A DNA stretch of 64,000 bases from Pezicula radicicola (taxonomy: Eukaryota; Ascomycota; Leotiomycetes; Helotiales; Dermateaceae). Shown one piece after another: positions 33,021-43,394 of the stretch (within the stretch, counting starts at the first letter, position 1; each line of letters starts with the position of its first letter). A program made the translations under genes and the position numbers. The notes under the pieces were generated by a model. It saw only the letters and a program-made list of their open reading frames with translations, had not been told where the DNA came from and made no database searches. The DNA lies in NCBI GenBank assembly GCA_003008705.1, contig PDUO01000023.1:597312-661311 (forward strand), read 5' to 3'.

Positions 33021-33517
33021 ATGGCACCACAGACGGATCTTTTCATTTCAAAGAACAAACAGTCTCCGTATTGGAATGAAATAGAAGAAATTCTTGTCAC
33101 TCCTTCTGGTATGTATCCATTAGCTTTCAAGCCAGTTCACAAGGAAAGAACCTGATGATGAAGCCTACCAGGCAAGGCTAGATGTACCCGATCCAAACAG
33201 AGTGTTTGCTATCGAAGTTGGATACTTAAGGTATCCTAAATCAGAATCTCCTCAATTGATGGAGACCATCCGAGTGAGGTGTTCAGAATCAAGTCTCCTC
33301 TGAGCAGTTGTTGTGTTGTTGATGATGTTGCAGGAAGGAAGTTGATCAGGAAGATAACAAAGGAAGTTCCTCTCGTATTCGTATTCGATACTTAATGAAC
33401 TCGAGGTCATGGCTACCTACTCAAACAGGCAGGCACGATCTTACAGTACAACCTAGTGATCTAGAGGAGATTGATGATATAACTCATGTATATCAGAAAA
33501 AGGTGTATATGTCTTGA
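33021..33517 (+). pseudogene. Small gene of unknown function with a one-base frameshift
   Basis: A coding signal spread over three frames, too broken for a simple ORF scan. The ATG at 33021 opens MAPQTDLFISKNKQSPYW and continues as EEILVTPSGMYPLAFKPVHKER to 33152. There the frame hits TGA, while the frame one base on continues naturally as PDDEAYQARLDVPDPNRVFAIEVGYLRYP. A 55-nt intron (33279-33333, AG-GTGTTC..TTGCAG) then joins in phase to an exon ending DITHVYQKKVYMS and the stop at 33517. Ignoring one extra A near 33150, the product is about 145-150 residues. I do not recognise the family. Either a recent pseudogene or a sequencing error in an intact gene. Confidence 0.55.
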
Positions 33518-33953
33518 TAACTCTAACTCAGACTTCTTTACCATAACGCAGATGAACCACACATTAACCACTGCAGCGCTCCATCGCTAAATGTAGATGG
33601 GGACGAATGGAGATTTATTTCTTTGATATTGTATATGTACCTATGTAAAGAAACTGGAGGCGATAAAACAACTCTGTAGTACTTGACTACTTTGGAAAAG
33701 GATGCCCTTTCTTGACTTCGACGGCTTCCAGCTTGGGACCGCGCTACAAACTCAACTGCTGGGGTCATTGCTGAGCGTCACAACTTGAAATTTTACTGCA
33801 GTAAACCGACAAGCCCCTTTGTGGCTCACTTGGCCATAGTTATTAAGATTCGTGCATTTGCCGTTCTAGAAATTTGATCCTCCCAGGTTCAAAGAACGCC
33901 AACTCATTCATTCATACAATGAGAATCTGCACCAACCCGACATACCTAAAAAT
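33518..33953. other. Convergent spacer, nothing recognised
   Basis: Between the frameshifted small gene and the CYP53 3' end. The minus-strand frame 33538-33768 has no domain character. Confidence 0.4.
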
Positions 33954-35531
33954 CTACAAGTTGTTTCTCTTCTTGATCCCCACCATACATTCCAGCGGTT
34001 TCCGTAGGAAACCTTCCCTCGTCTCCAATGTCTGCTGGTACAAATCAAAGTCGTACCGCCTGAAAGTCGTCCCTACGATAAGGGCTAGTTCCATTTCAGC
34101 CACGTTCCTTCCTACACAACTCCTGGGTCCATGGCTAAAAGGAATAAAAGCATTCTTCTGTCTCTCAGTCAAGTGATTCCATCGGTCCGGCACATACTCG
34201 TCTGCGTCAGGACCCCAGATTTCTTTGGAGTGATGAATAGAGTAGCTAGGTACAGAGAGGACGGTATTGGCTGGGAAATGCTTGCCCAGAACATTAACTC
34301 CTGGTCCGGGAGGAATGACACGGGGAAGACCAAGGGAAGATGTACTGTGGATGCGGAGGGTTTCATTGATTACATTTTGCATGTATGGCAGTGATTGCAC
34401 CATGTCGAAACTAGGGACGTCCACACCTGCGGGAATAGCATCATCCAGTTCCTTTTGAAGCTTCTGGAGAACACCAGGAGTTTTGCATACCCAGTAGAGA
34501 ATGGCACAAGAGGTGTTTGAAGTGGTGTCTGACCCAGCAATGAGTTGGGTAAGTGCCTCAGCAGTAAGTTCGGCACGCCCGAGCTGGTTCCCACTCTCGT
34601 CTTTACCTTCCATGAGCCGAGCAAGGAGATCTACCCGTCCTTCCTCTTGCTTTGAATCCAATCTTGCGCTGACTCTTGCCACAGCGATTCCAGCCAGGTT
34701 CTCGACGGCCGCAAGGCCTCTGCTGAAGAATGGGTCTGGTAGGTATTTCGCGTATGGTTTTAGCTGAGGCAGACATCCCAGAGTTCCGCTGACCTCTCCG
34801 CGGCGATTCAAGACTTCTACAGCAGGCGCGTAGCTAATGGGCGCACCAGGTTCCTTCTGTATCTCTGTAATGTCTTTGCCTTTCTCCAACATGCCAAATG
34901 GTTTCCCAAATGCAAGATCTCCAATCATATCAAAGGCCAAATAATTGAACCAGTGTAGGCAGTCGAGCTTGGCGAATTGGCCGTGGGCGTTGTTGGAAAG
35001 GGTGTCCCATCGATTCACAAACAGCTCCAAATTCCCATGCATGTATTTCTCGAACTGCGAAATAGACTTCGTAGAAAAGGTATGGGAGACAGTCTTGCGC
35101 TTTCGAGTATGTTCGGCACGGTCTCTGGTGTTGAACAGACCTCGTTGGATAGAGACAAATGCATCGTAGAAATTTCTGCAGGGCAAAAGTTAGTCAATTC
35201 GTGTGCCCCTTTTTTATTGGGAGAGGACTTACGATTTCAGGAAACCATTACCATGTCCGTACACGAGTGGAATGGCCGCGTCGTCTGCGATACTGACCTG
35301 GTCCGGCTGGATCCTAACAAACTTGCCATACTTCTTGTGTGCTGCATCGACGCTCAGGTAGCGCTTTCCTTGTCGCGCTTGGAGTAGGAGCCAAAGGTTG
35401 GAGAATTTCGCAGCCAATGGCCCGGGAATCGAATTCAGGGCGGTGTTCGAAGTAAAGTATGGGACCAAATAGAAGAGTACAAGCGCAACTGGAATAGTCC
35501 AGGGACTTAAGAGGAGGTCGACAATCGCCAT
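33954..35531 (-). CDS. Cytochrome P450, CYP53-type benzoate 4-monooxygenase
   Basis: Two exons, 35531-35233 and 35175-33954, with a 57-nt intron (GTAAGT..CTGCAG), give 506 residues. The N-terminus has a membrane anchor (TIPVALVLFYLVPYF) then the Pro-rich hinge SIPGPLAA. P450 hallmarks: I-helix AGSDTTSNT, K-helix ETLR, the VPDRW region and the heme loop FSHGPRSCVGR with its Cys ligand. The block FYDAFVSIQRGLFNTRDRAEHTRKRK is very typical of CYP53, the para-hydroxylase of benzoate that feeds the protocatechuate branch of the beta-ketoadipate pathway. It should sit in the ER with P450 reductase. Length is normal. No other aromatic catabolism gene is adjacent. Confidence 0.92.
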
Positions 35532-36271
35532 GTTAAAATGACGGCAGGACAGACTAAAGCAGCACGTGCAGCTCCGGATCCTGTAGGGATCTGCAGGTAC
35601 AAGGTTTTCTTTTGGTCGCTTGGAAAGACTTATGAGACTTGAAGAACTTAAAACTCTTGATGAGGTTTTCTATCGAAGCCAACTCAACGCTGGATGAAGC
35701 AGTGAATATATAATTCTATGCTGACGTTAGTTGAATTGCCGTCAATGCTGTCCGGCCTCCTTCAAGCTTTAAAGTTGATCGTCTCACCCCGCATCGAGAC
35801 CTAAGCCCCACCTACCAGACCGACAACTTCCGTAGGCCCTGGCCCATGACTCGAGCGAATCATGATGAAGCTATTGGAATAGAGGGTCAACAAGACTGTC
35901 GAGCTGTCGGTGATGTGTCGGTGTCTGCCACTATCCTAAAATTTTCCAATGCGGATGGCATGCGGATAACCTCAAGATGGATGTTACTCTCTCTGCGCCT
36001 TAGTGGGGTCAAGTTACGGGAGAGAGAACGGTATATATAAACAGTGTGGAAGAGACTCGGAGTCTCCCTGGGGTAGAAGGTATTGGTTCTCCGGGGCCCC
36101 AAGCCAAGGTAACGGGAAGATCTTGCGGCTGCAAATTCAAGGAATGCTTCCGCTTTATCGCCGAGTGACATCTCTCAATTCAGGGGAGGCAAGGCAAGTT
36201 GGACCCTCTCTTTGACATGTGCCCTTTTTACTTCGTTAATCATTGCTCATCTATTTGTTCGTTCTGCATAT

Positions 36272-37287
36272 TCACAGCATTTGCTTGCCTCTCCTCAACT
36301 CAACAGCTTCCCTCAACTTAGCAATCACCTCGGCCGGATCCTTCGCTCCAAATACCGCACTGCCGGCAACAATGACATTGGCCCCGGCGTCTGCGGCTTG
36401 ATCGATCGTTCCAGGGCCGAGTCCGCCATCCACTTCGATGTTTAATTCCGGGTATCGTTTTCGCAATTCGCTAACCTTTGGCAATTCCGAAGCCATAAAC
36501 TTCTGTCCACCGAATCCAGGATGGACTGTCATGATAAGAACCATCTTGTGACTGTCAGTCTCTTTCACTAGCAGTTCAAAGCAACATGGCTTACATCCGG
36601 TCGTTCCTTATTGTCCTTGGTCTCTAAAATATCCCAAAGCACATCGACCTTTGTATCGGGCTTGATAGCAATACCTGCCAACATTCCCTGATCATGAATA
36701 TACCGAATCAACTCCTTCGGGCTCGTTTTTGAATCGCTAGTAGCCTCAGGGCTTTCTGCAGCTGTGCTGTTGATGGCAGCTTCATAGTGAAAGCAGTACA
36801 AATCACATCCTGCCTTTTGGAACTCCTTGACCCACTTCTTTGGCTACTCTCATATATCCAATCAGCCTCACAGCTATGTGGTCTCTATTTGCCAAAGGAT
36901 ATTACCTCTGCAATCATCATATGGCAATCGAATGTGCCCTTTCCGTGCTTCTCTGTAGGTCGGGAGACATGGCTTCGAATCTTCGTGACAACCGGTGCTC
37001 CGAAGGTGATGTTGGGCACGAAGTGGCCGTCCATAATGCTGTGACCATAGAAGTTAGCATTGCTTGGTCAAAACGGTGACAACGGTGCCACGGCATGCTT
37101 CGGGACCCGTGAAGCTTGTGACAGGTATAAAAACTCAAAAACTGCAGATATGAAAGCCCGGCTCTACGGATACGTACTCAACATGTAACCAATCTGCTCC
37201 CTGCCCGATCGTATCTGAACATTCCTTTCCAAGGGCTCCGAAATCAGCGGATAGAATGGAAGGAGCAATAATCGCCGGAGGAGCCAT
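36272..37287 (-). CDS. rpe1: Ribulose-phosphate 3-epimerase
   Basis: Four exons, 37287-37178, 37038-36906, 36843-36595 and 36544-36272, give a 254-residue TIM-barrel enzyme; all three introns keep phase. Conserved blocks: APSILSADF at the first strand, [16 protein letters not shown] (active-site Asp, metal ligands; it spans the first intron), [40 protein letters not shown] and EVDGGLGP, then [13 protein letters not shown] for the phosphate site. It interconverts ribulose-5-phosphate and xylulose-5-phosphate in the pentose phosphate pathway in the cytosol. A short insertion of Ser, Ala and Glu after [16 protein letters not shown] is a fungal feature. It follows the P450 gene on the same strand but is unlikely to be functionally tied to it. 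Confidence 0.94.
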
Positions 37288-37564
37288 TTCGACGGATTGT
37301 AGCAGGAAAATTAGACTGAGGACAATGATCTAAGTAGCAAACTGATTAGCAAGCATAATGTTAACGGGAGGCTATGTTGCATACTCAATGGTTGGTTGTG
37401 GGACGACAGGTATGTGCAAGGCCGGTCTTTTCTTTCAAAGTTGTTGACTTGACCAGAGCCTTGGTGGGATGTTTCAAAGTCCTCACCAGGCTGGCAGGAC
37501 CCGCCACGTCATGGAAGCCTAACTTCTAAGGAACAAGCTCCTTATCTTATCGGATTTCTTGTCC

Positions 37565-37804
37565 CTCTCTACGTGTACGAAAAAACCGGCCGGTTTGTGG
37601 TACACTCTACCCTACCAAAACATCCACCAAAACACCTAACAAAAATGAAATAAAATATAACAAAATTATATTTCTTTCATTTGAAATGCCTCTAACTGAA
37701 GTTATAAAATTTTAACTCGTTATATTTGATAGTTATTTAGTAAGTTAATTGTTTTGGTGATGTGGTCCGTGCACGAATCCGCCGGTTTTTTCGTATACGG
37801 AGAG
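37565..37804. mobile_element. MITE-like element of 240 bp with terminal inverted repeats
   Basis: The left end CTCTCTACGTGTACGAAAAAACCGGC matches the reverse complement of the right end CTCTCCGTATACGAAAAAACCGGC; similarity continues inward to ACCAAAAC blocks on both sides. Both flanks show TCC (37562-37564 and 37805-37807), a possible 3-bp target duplication as made by PIF/Harbinger-type transposases. The interior is AT-rich and has no coding capacity. It lies in the divergent promoter region between rpe1 and the gene at 38452. Confidence 0.75.
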
Positions 37805-38451
37805 TCCCTCAATGTGGGGAAGAAACTGACTACTGTACAGTACTGTAGAAATCAAGCATCTCTCCTGTCCTCTGCTGCACTGATATCTTGGTAACTTCCA
37901 ACTTACAAGTAAGCATTCGCATTCGGAGAGGATTCTAAACACCTACCTTCAACGCTGTTTCTCCAGCTTCTGCCTTCCAAAAGATAACTCCGAGGTGAAC
38001 CTGGAATGGGGGCTGGGGGTGTACATTCCACCCAAGCTGTACTGCCTACGTGACTAGGGAGGAGGAGGAACTGCGTAAAAAAACGGCATGTCTTTGATTC
38101 TTCGGCTTGTTGACAGCCCGCGCCTCACTCAGCCTTGCGCCCATCTCGTACGACCTAAGGGTTGTCACTTGCAGCAACCAATACGGTAGGTCGTTGGGAA
38201 CTACAGTGACTGGCATACTCGTAGTAGCAATGCTGTGATCTCACCCCGCATTCTGCTGTCACAGCTGCAGCCTCAAATTTGAGTTCTTGCTTATTATATA
38301 TAATATCGTCCGGTGGTCCTCCTGCATTTTAAACGTCAACCGTCTACACAAAGATTCCCTTTATTCCCCAATCCGCCATAACACGACTCAAAGCGGAGAG
38401 TCCACGTTCAAAAACATACCTAGCATTTCTTAACGGCAAATAGCAACAAGT

Positions 38452-39278
38452 ATGAATACAACAACAGTCACCTACCACTCCGAGCGCAAACCCTCCATCG
38501 CAACACCCTCAATCCTCCCCTACCGCGACGATGACAACAGCACAATAAGATACGTACACCGAGAAACCAATAGTACTTCACTGCCTATGAATGCCGCGAA
38601 TACACAGCCAAATCCCTACAACTCCTACGACTCCGATATGGAACCTCTCGTGCACCCTGAGGGCGATGTAGCGACTCTAACTCCCGATGATATACAACGC
38701 TTCACAGCAACTGGGCGTCCTATGCCTGCTTTCAAAGCAAGTTCCCTTGTTAATATTGGCTGCGATATTCATTCTGTTCCTCAATTACTGCCGAAACGGT
38801 ATACAGACGAGAGTATTATTCCAGCTATTGTTATTAATGTCATTCCCTCGCCTAAGCCATCGTCTGTCTCGTCTGATCCATCATTATCAACTGAAATCAA
38901 GGAGAAACAGTAAGTTGCTTTCTTCTCCCCTTCGAGTTCTTAAAGTCCACTGTTTTGCTTCTTCTTTTTCTCTGTAATTCGTGGACAAACAGACAAGAAA
39001 AATTGTTGATACTCTTTCTGCTGGCGCAAAGACGACGACATTCTTTCCTATCCAAACTTAAACCGGAGAAGACGAAATCTCAGCCGACGAGGATAATAAA
39101 GGTCGTATATATGCCGAGGGGAGAGTACCTGAAGTACTTTGCACGCGATCATGCTGGCGGATACATTGGTACAGAACCGTATAAAGACTGGACGGAGAAT
39201 GAGTTGGAGGAGGTATATGGGAAATATAGACCGGTTGAGAAGAAGGACAAGAGGGGATGGGCGAGTTTTGTTTTTTGA
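38452..39278 (+). CDS. Conserved fungal protein of unknown function
   Basis: Exons 38452-38909 and 38993-39278, intron GTAAGT..AACAG (83 nt), phase-consistent; 247 residues. The first exon encodes a Ser/Thr/Pro/Asn-rich, probably disordered region. The second contains a basic stretch (AQRRRHS) and a compact C-terminal block: VVYMPRGEYLKYFARDHAGGY, then GTEPYKDWTENELEE and YGKYRP. That block looks like a conserved fungal family rather than random sequence. No catalytic motif, signal peptide or membrane segment is seen. Divergent from rpe1, with a 1.16 kb spacer that contains the MITE-like element. Confidence 0.72.
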
Positions 39279-39611
39279 TCTAGTTTGACGTCTTGGTTTT
39301 GATTTTGGAGAGATGTTGGGTGAAGGAAAGGTGATATATCGGGAGTGAAATGAGGTGATATGGCGAAGCTGGTTTGAAGGAGAGGAGGAGGGCGATGGAC
39401 AACGAAGGCTTGGGGTTTCGATCAAGTGATGGATTCGGAGAGTAAAGGCGTTAATAAATACCCGGTTTGATTACCTATTTTGCCCATATCATTCCATAAC
39501 ATTTCCCATTACCCTTTCTCCAGTCTCCATACTCTGCAAAGCGAGTGAAGTGATACAGTGTAGTACATAAATAAAAAAAAGACAAATAACCGACGAAAAC
39601 CAAGCAGCACA

Positions 39612-41707
39612 CTAATCAGAAGCTTTGTGCAATCTGACTTTAGTCCCATCTGCCGGGAACATGACAAGTGTGAATTTCTTCTTAATTGGAGCGGCGAGGT
39701 CGGTGATGGGTTCGATAGGTTCGATCTTGTCGTATTTTTGGACGAGTTTTGCTAGGACGAAGGAGGCTTCATTTAGAGCGTATTGTTCTGTTGGGGTTGG
39801 GTGGTTAGTTTTGATTTCGTAAGGTTTAGGAGATAGGGTGTTGGGGATTGAAATGAGGTGGATATCCCTCTCTCATCCCCCGCATCTCTCACTCAAGAAG
39901 GTTTGAGGGTCAGTGTCCTCGATTGGACACCCGAACAGCAACCCGATTTACGAGTACCAACATCGAGTCTTTCCATGAAAATTTGGAAAGAAGCGTTTTA
40001 AAAGAGAAAGGGGGGGNNNNNNNNNNNNNNNNNNNNNNNNNNNNNNNNNNNNNNNNNNNNNNGGGGGAAAGAAAGGACAAAAAAACTCACGACCAAGACA
40101 AACCCTAGGTCCCCCACTAAAAGGAATATATTCCCACCCCAACTTCCTACCCTCCCATCTCTCCGGTTTAAACTCATCTGCATCATCCCCCCAAATATCA
40201 TGTCTCCTATGCATTACATAACTAAGAAACCCAACCTGTTCACCCTTCATAATAGCAATTGGTTGTTTACCTGACCTACCACCTCCAGTCGGTAAAGTAG
40301 TATTCCGCACTGCTCGACGTCCATTCATTGGTACTAATGGATATAAACGAAGTGTTTCGTATAAGAAATGAATTATTGGTTTGCAGTGTTTTAGGGTTGT
40401 GAATGTCATTTCTTGGCTTGGGGTGTTGGTGCTCCCGAATTGGGAGAGTACTGCTTGTCGGACTTTGAGGAATTCGGTGGGGTAACGCGAGAGGAGGAGG
40501 ATGGTCCAGGAGAGGAGGGATGCTCTTTGGGGGGATGTTAGTTTGAAGATTCGAATAATGTGTTTCAATATTATCAAGAGAGGGATTGGGCGTTTAAGTG
40601 ACGGGATAGAACTCACGTAGTATCTCTCCCAGCAAGAAAAACATGTAACAGTTGGTCCCTCAACTCAGTAGGATCCCTCGTCTCCTCAGCAAGAGCATCA
40701 AGTAGAACAAATTTCTCCTTCTGACCCATCCCAGCTGGAGCACGTTTATTATTCGGATCCAAAACCACGTTTACAAAATCCGCCGTGAAATCTTTCAGTG
40801 TTTTACAAGCCTGTTGAAATTTCTTGGAGTTGGCTAACCAATACAGACCTGCAAATCGACTTCGATAGAATAGATATTCTTGAGAGAATGCCATCGCTTC
40901 TGCAAAATCCATATCTTGTTTTAGATCTTTGGAACTACTATTATCGGGTGATAGGGCTCTCGTTTGTGTGTCTGTAGATTTTCCGAACAGGAATTCCGTT
41001 GATACGTCCATTGTAAAACGGAATAATAGAGGTGATAAATCTACTTTTTCTGTCCAGCCTGTGACTCCATCTTTGGGTATTGCCTTATAGAAGATTTGGA
41101 GATGTCGTTCTGCAGCGTCGAGATCACTTACTTGATCGCGTGTAAATTGGGGTTTTAGTTGGGATCGGTAATGCATCCAGGGTTCACCGTCTGATGAGAA
41201 GATTCCATTTCCAATTACGTCGGCGAAGTTCTTGCGTCGTACGGGTCCTAGGTCGAAGTCTTGGAATTTGGTCGCTAGTACTGCTTGGATGTTTTCGGGG
41301 TCTGCTGTTGAGACTACGGTTCGTAGGACGTTGTGCATGCGGTGCGTGTACCCATACTTGGTGAATCGGGGTCGAAACATGTCCTCGAGTAAGTCTATGC
41401 CTGGTTGACTGTTAGGCGCTTGGTACTAATGATAATAAACGGTATCTTTGAGCTCGAGGAAAATATCTGTTTGTATAGCATGTTGCTGGAATGTACAAGC
41501 AATATATGTATTCTTACCCTCAAATCCAGTAAATAAAGCAACGAATCTTTCAAGTCCCCAAGGTAAGATATTTGGGACTGTCGGCGCATCTCCACAGCCT
41601 TCAGTTTCTCCCCATTTCCTCAGAGACCGCCATCTTGCCCAATTCCTCACCTTCAAGTACACCACCACAGCCAGGAAAATGAGAAGGATTTTGTAAAATG
41701 TACTCAT
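39612..41707 (-). CDS. Cytochrome P450, CYP52/CYP539-like alkane or fatty-acid hydroxylase
   Basis: Four exons, 41707-41518, 41400-40617, 40524-40091 and 39787-39612, give 527 residues with every junction in phase. The start is the ATG at 41707 (the upstream TTG is not used). N-terminal membrane anchor YKILLIFLAVVVYLKV. P450 motifs: I-helix AGRDTTAS (across intron 2), K-helix ETLR, PERW region FKPERWEGR, heme loop FSGGPRVCLGR immediately before intron 3. The blocks FDLGPVRRKNFADVIGNGIF and GEPWMHYRSQLKPQF are typical of CYP52-like enzymes that hydroxylate alkanes and fatty acids at the omega end. Intron 3 (40090-39788) is about 300 nt and contains the assembly gap. Exon 4 is short (58 codons). 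Confidence 0.87.
40017..40062. other. Assembly gap (run of 46 N) inside a P450 intron
   Basis: The N run is bordered by G homopolymers on both sides. It falls within intron 3 of the P450 gene, so the true intron length is unknown and the coding sequence seems unaffected. Confidence 0.95.
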
Positions 41708-42357
41708 TGTGAAAGACAAGTGCTGTTAGGAAAGACTTGGAAGATTGCGGAAGGAGGTGGGGTTAAGCAATCCTAAGAAAGCTTGTCATCGATAGGCAAC
41801 GAACATACGAAAGGAAGCCTTGTGATTTAAATACGGTATCCTACGCTACGGAGATACTATACTATACCCCCCGGAAAATCCATAGAAATCCCTGGCGAGC
41901 TGAAGATGACAGGTCTGCTGTTGAGGCTAGCAAATCAGAGATACTGTTTTATGCGACTAGTATCGGTAATATTCTAACCACTTAGGTCAAGATATTTCTG
42001 AAATGTCCCGTACACCGTCGGAGATCGGAACAGTGCAATCTATTCAGTGAATCTTGTTTGGTTGCATTTATGTGGAAGCGGCACAGCACTGGTGAGCATT
42101 GTATGGTGTTTCGCATTCGCTTAGATCACATCTAATCCAGGAGAACATAAACTTTCTTTTAGTGTTGGCTAAGTACGATCCATTGATCATTTTCTGAGTG
42201 TGTTATATAAGACCAATCAGTGCCTTTCATTTGACTAACATAATGCAGAATTCCTAAGCCCAGAGCACATGTCACAATTAGCAGTTGAGAAGATCTTCTC
42301 GGCAGAATCCTGAAGTAATTCTTGATTTACTCAAACTATCTTTCCTTGGCTCACATT

Positions 42358-42766
42358 TCAACTGTCATTCTCATCAAGCCCAAAATCCTTCTCCCGTCCT
42401 CGAATATCCTCAACCAATACCTGGTGTTCTGAGGTCAGGGTCTCCACACAGTTGTAAGCTGGGGCGTGATCGTAGGTCGAGGCGAAAAATTGCACGTAAG
42501 TAGAAAAGGTGTTTCGGGCAGTCTGCCGGGCTTCTAGATGACAAAATTTTTGTTTGCATCTCAAATGGATTTCCCGCATGAAAGTTCTCTTTTGAATGGA
42601 TTTGTGGTTTGTCTGATTCTCCTGCACGAAAGTTCTCGCCAGCATGGAAGTTATCGTCAGCGTGGAAGTTCGATTTGCCTAATAATCCCACGTGGAAATA
42701 AGACCTGGTAGTCAGCTCGCCGGCGTGGAAGTTGCCTGCATGGAAATTGGACTCGTTTGAAGTCAT
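42358..42766 (-). CDS. Candidate small repeat protein with NFHAG motifs
   Basis: From the ATG at 42766, the minus strand encodes MTSNESNFHAGNFHAGELTT and then more copies: YFHVG, NFHAD, NFHAGE, NFRAGE, NFHAG. These are seven variants of one motif within about 65 residues, using different codons in each copy. That argues for selection on protein rather than recent DNA duplication. The first frame ends at 42410. In another frame, 42440-42358 reads like a natural C-terminus (SEHQVLVEDIRGREKDFGLDENDS). An intron near 42490-42440 could join them, but I cannot place it. No signal peptide. I know of no family with this repeat. Both expression and the gene model are uncertain. Confidence 0.4.
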
Positions 42767-43394
42767 AGTTTGATGATTAAAAAAAAATTATTGTTGAAAC
42801 ACGTCAACCTATACTTGATAGCGAGAGCATCCGGGCAGCAGCCAGTACATATACACTTCCCCTTGTGGTATCTGTAGTCGGCGACTTCGGTTTTGGTACT
42901 GATCTCTAGAACAATGTTGTTTTGCGATTGTTTGCATTCAAGTGATGCAAGACGCTGAAACTTTAAACTGTCGAAAGTGTAAAGCTGTACGCTAACTGCA
43001 ATGTGCCCGTATTATGAGTTCTTCTCATAGGGCAGCTAGGACTATTTTGCAAAGATAAACTTTCACCCATGACCTATTTAGTCACCTCCAAACACGTATT
43101 TGCAGTATCATTTAAAGATGGTCGAGGACAGGTTGTGACAGAGCATTGGGTTAGGTACGGAATGTTTGCATTCTTTCCTACTTCGCACCAGCCAGATTGC
43201 TTCTTAGTTTCGTGCCAAGCCCCCCTTTAGCTTGAACAACTTAAGCGAATTGAATGGTATGCTTCTTCAGAGATATAATGCATACAAATAGAACCTGCCT
43301 ATGCGCGTAGATTGATATAACACGTATAGGTCAACGCTTGGTTGCAAAGCGTGAGATGTTTCAAACCTTTTGCTATTTGGATCTTCCTCGAGTC
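42767..43394. other. Spacer, nothing recognised
   Basis: Between the NFHAG-repeat ORF and the 3' end of the FMO gene. No convincing coding frame; moderately AT-rich. Confidence 0.4.

Noticed and set aside
33954..37287. CYP53 and rpe1 as part of one pathway cluster
   Set aside because: rpe1 is a core pentose-phosphate gene; adjacency on the same strand alone is weak evidence.
41403..41517. Extra small exon inside intron 1 of the CYP52-like P450
   Set aside because: A phase-compatible exon could be drawn, but removing the whole stretch as one intron (GTAAGA..CAACCAG) gives a more typical P450 sequence (GFEGIDLLEDMFRPRF).
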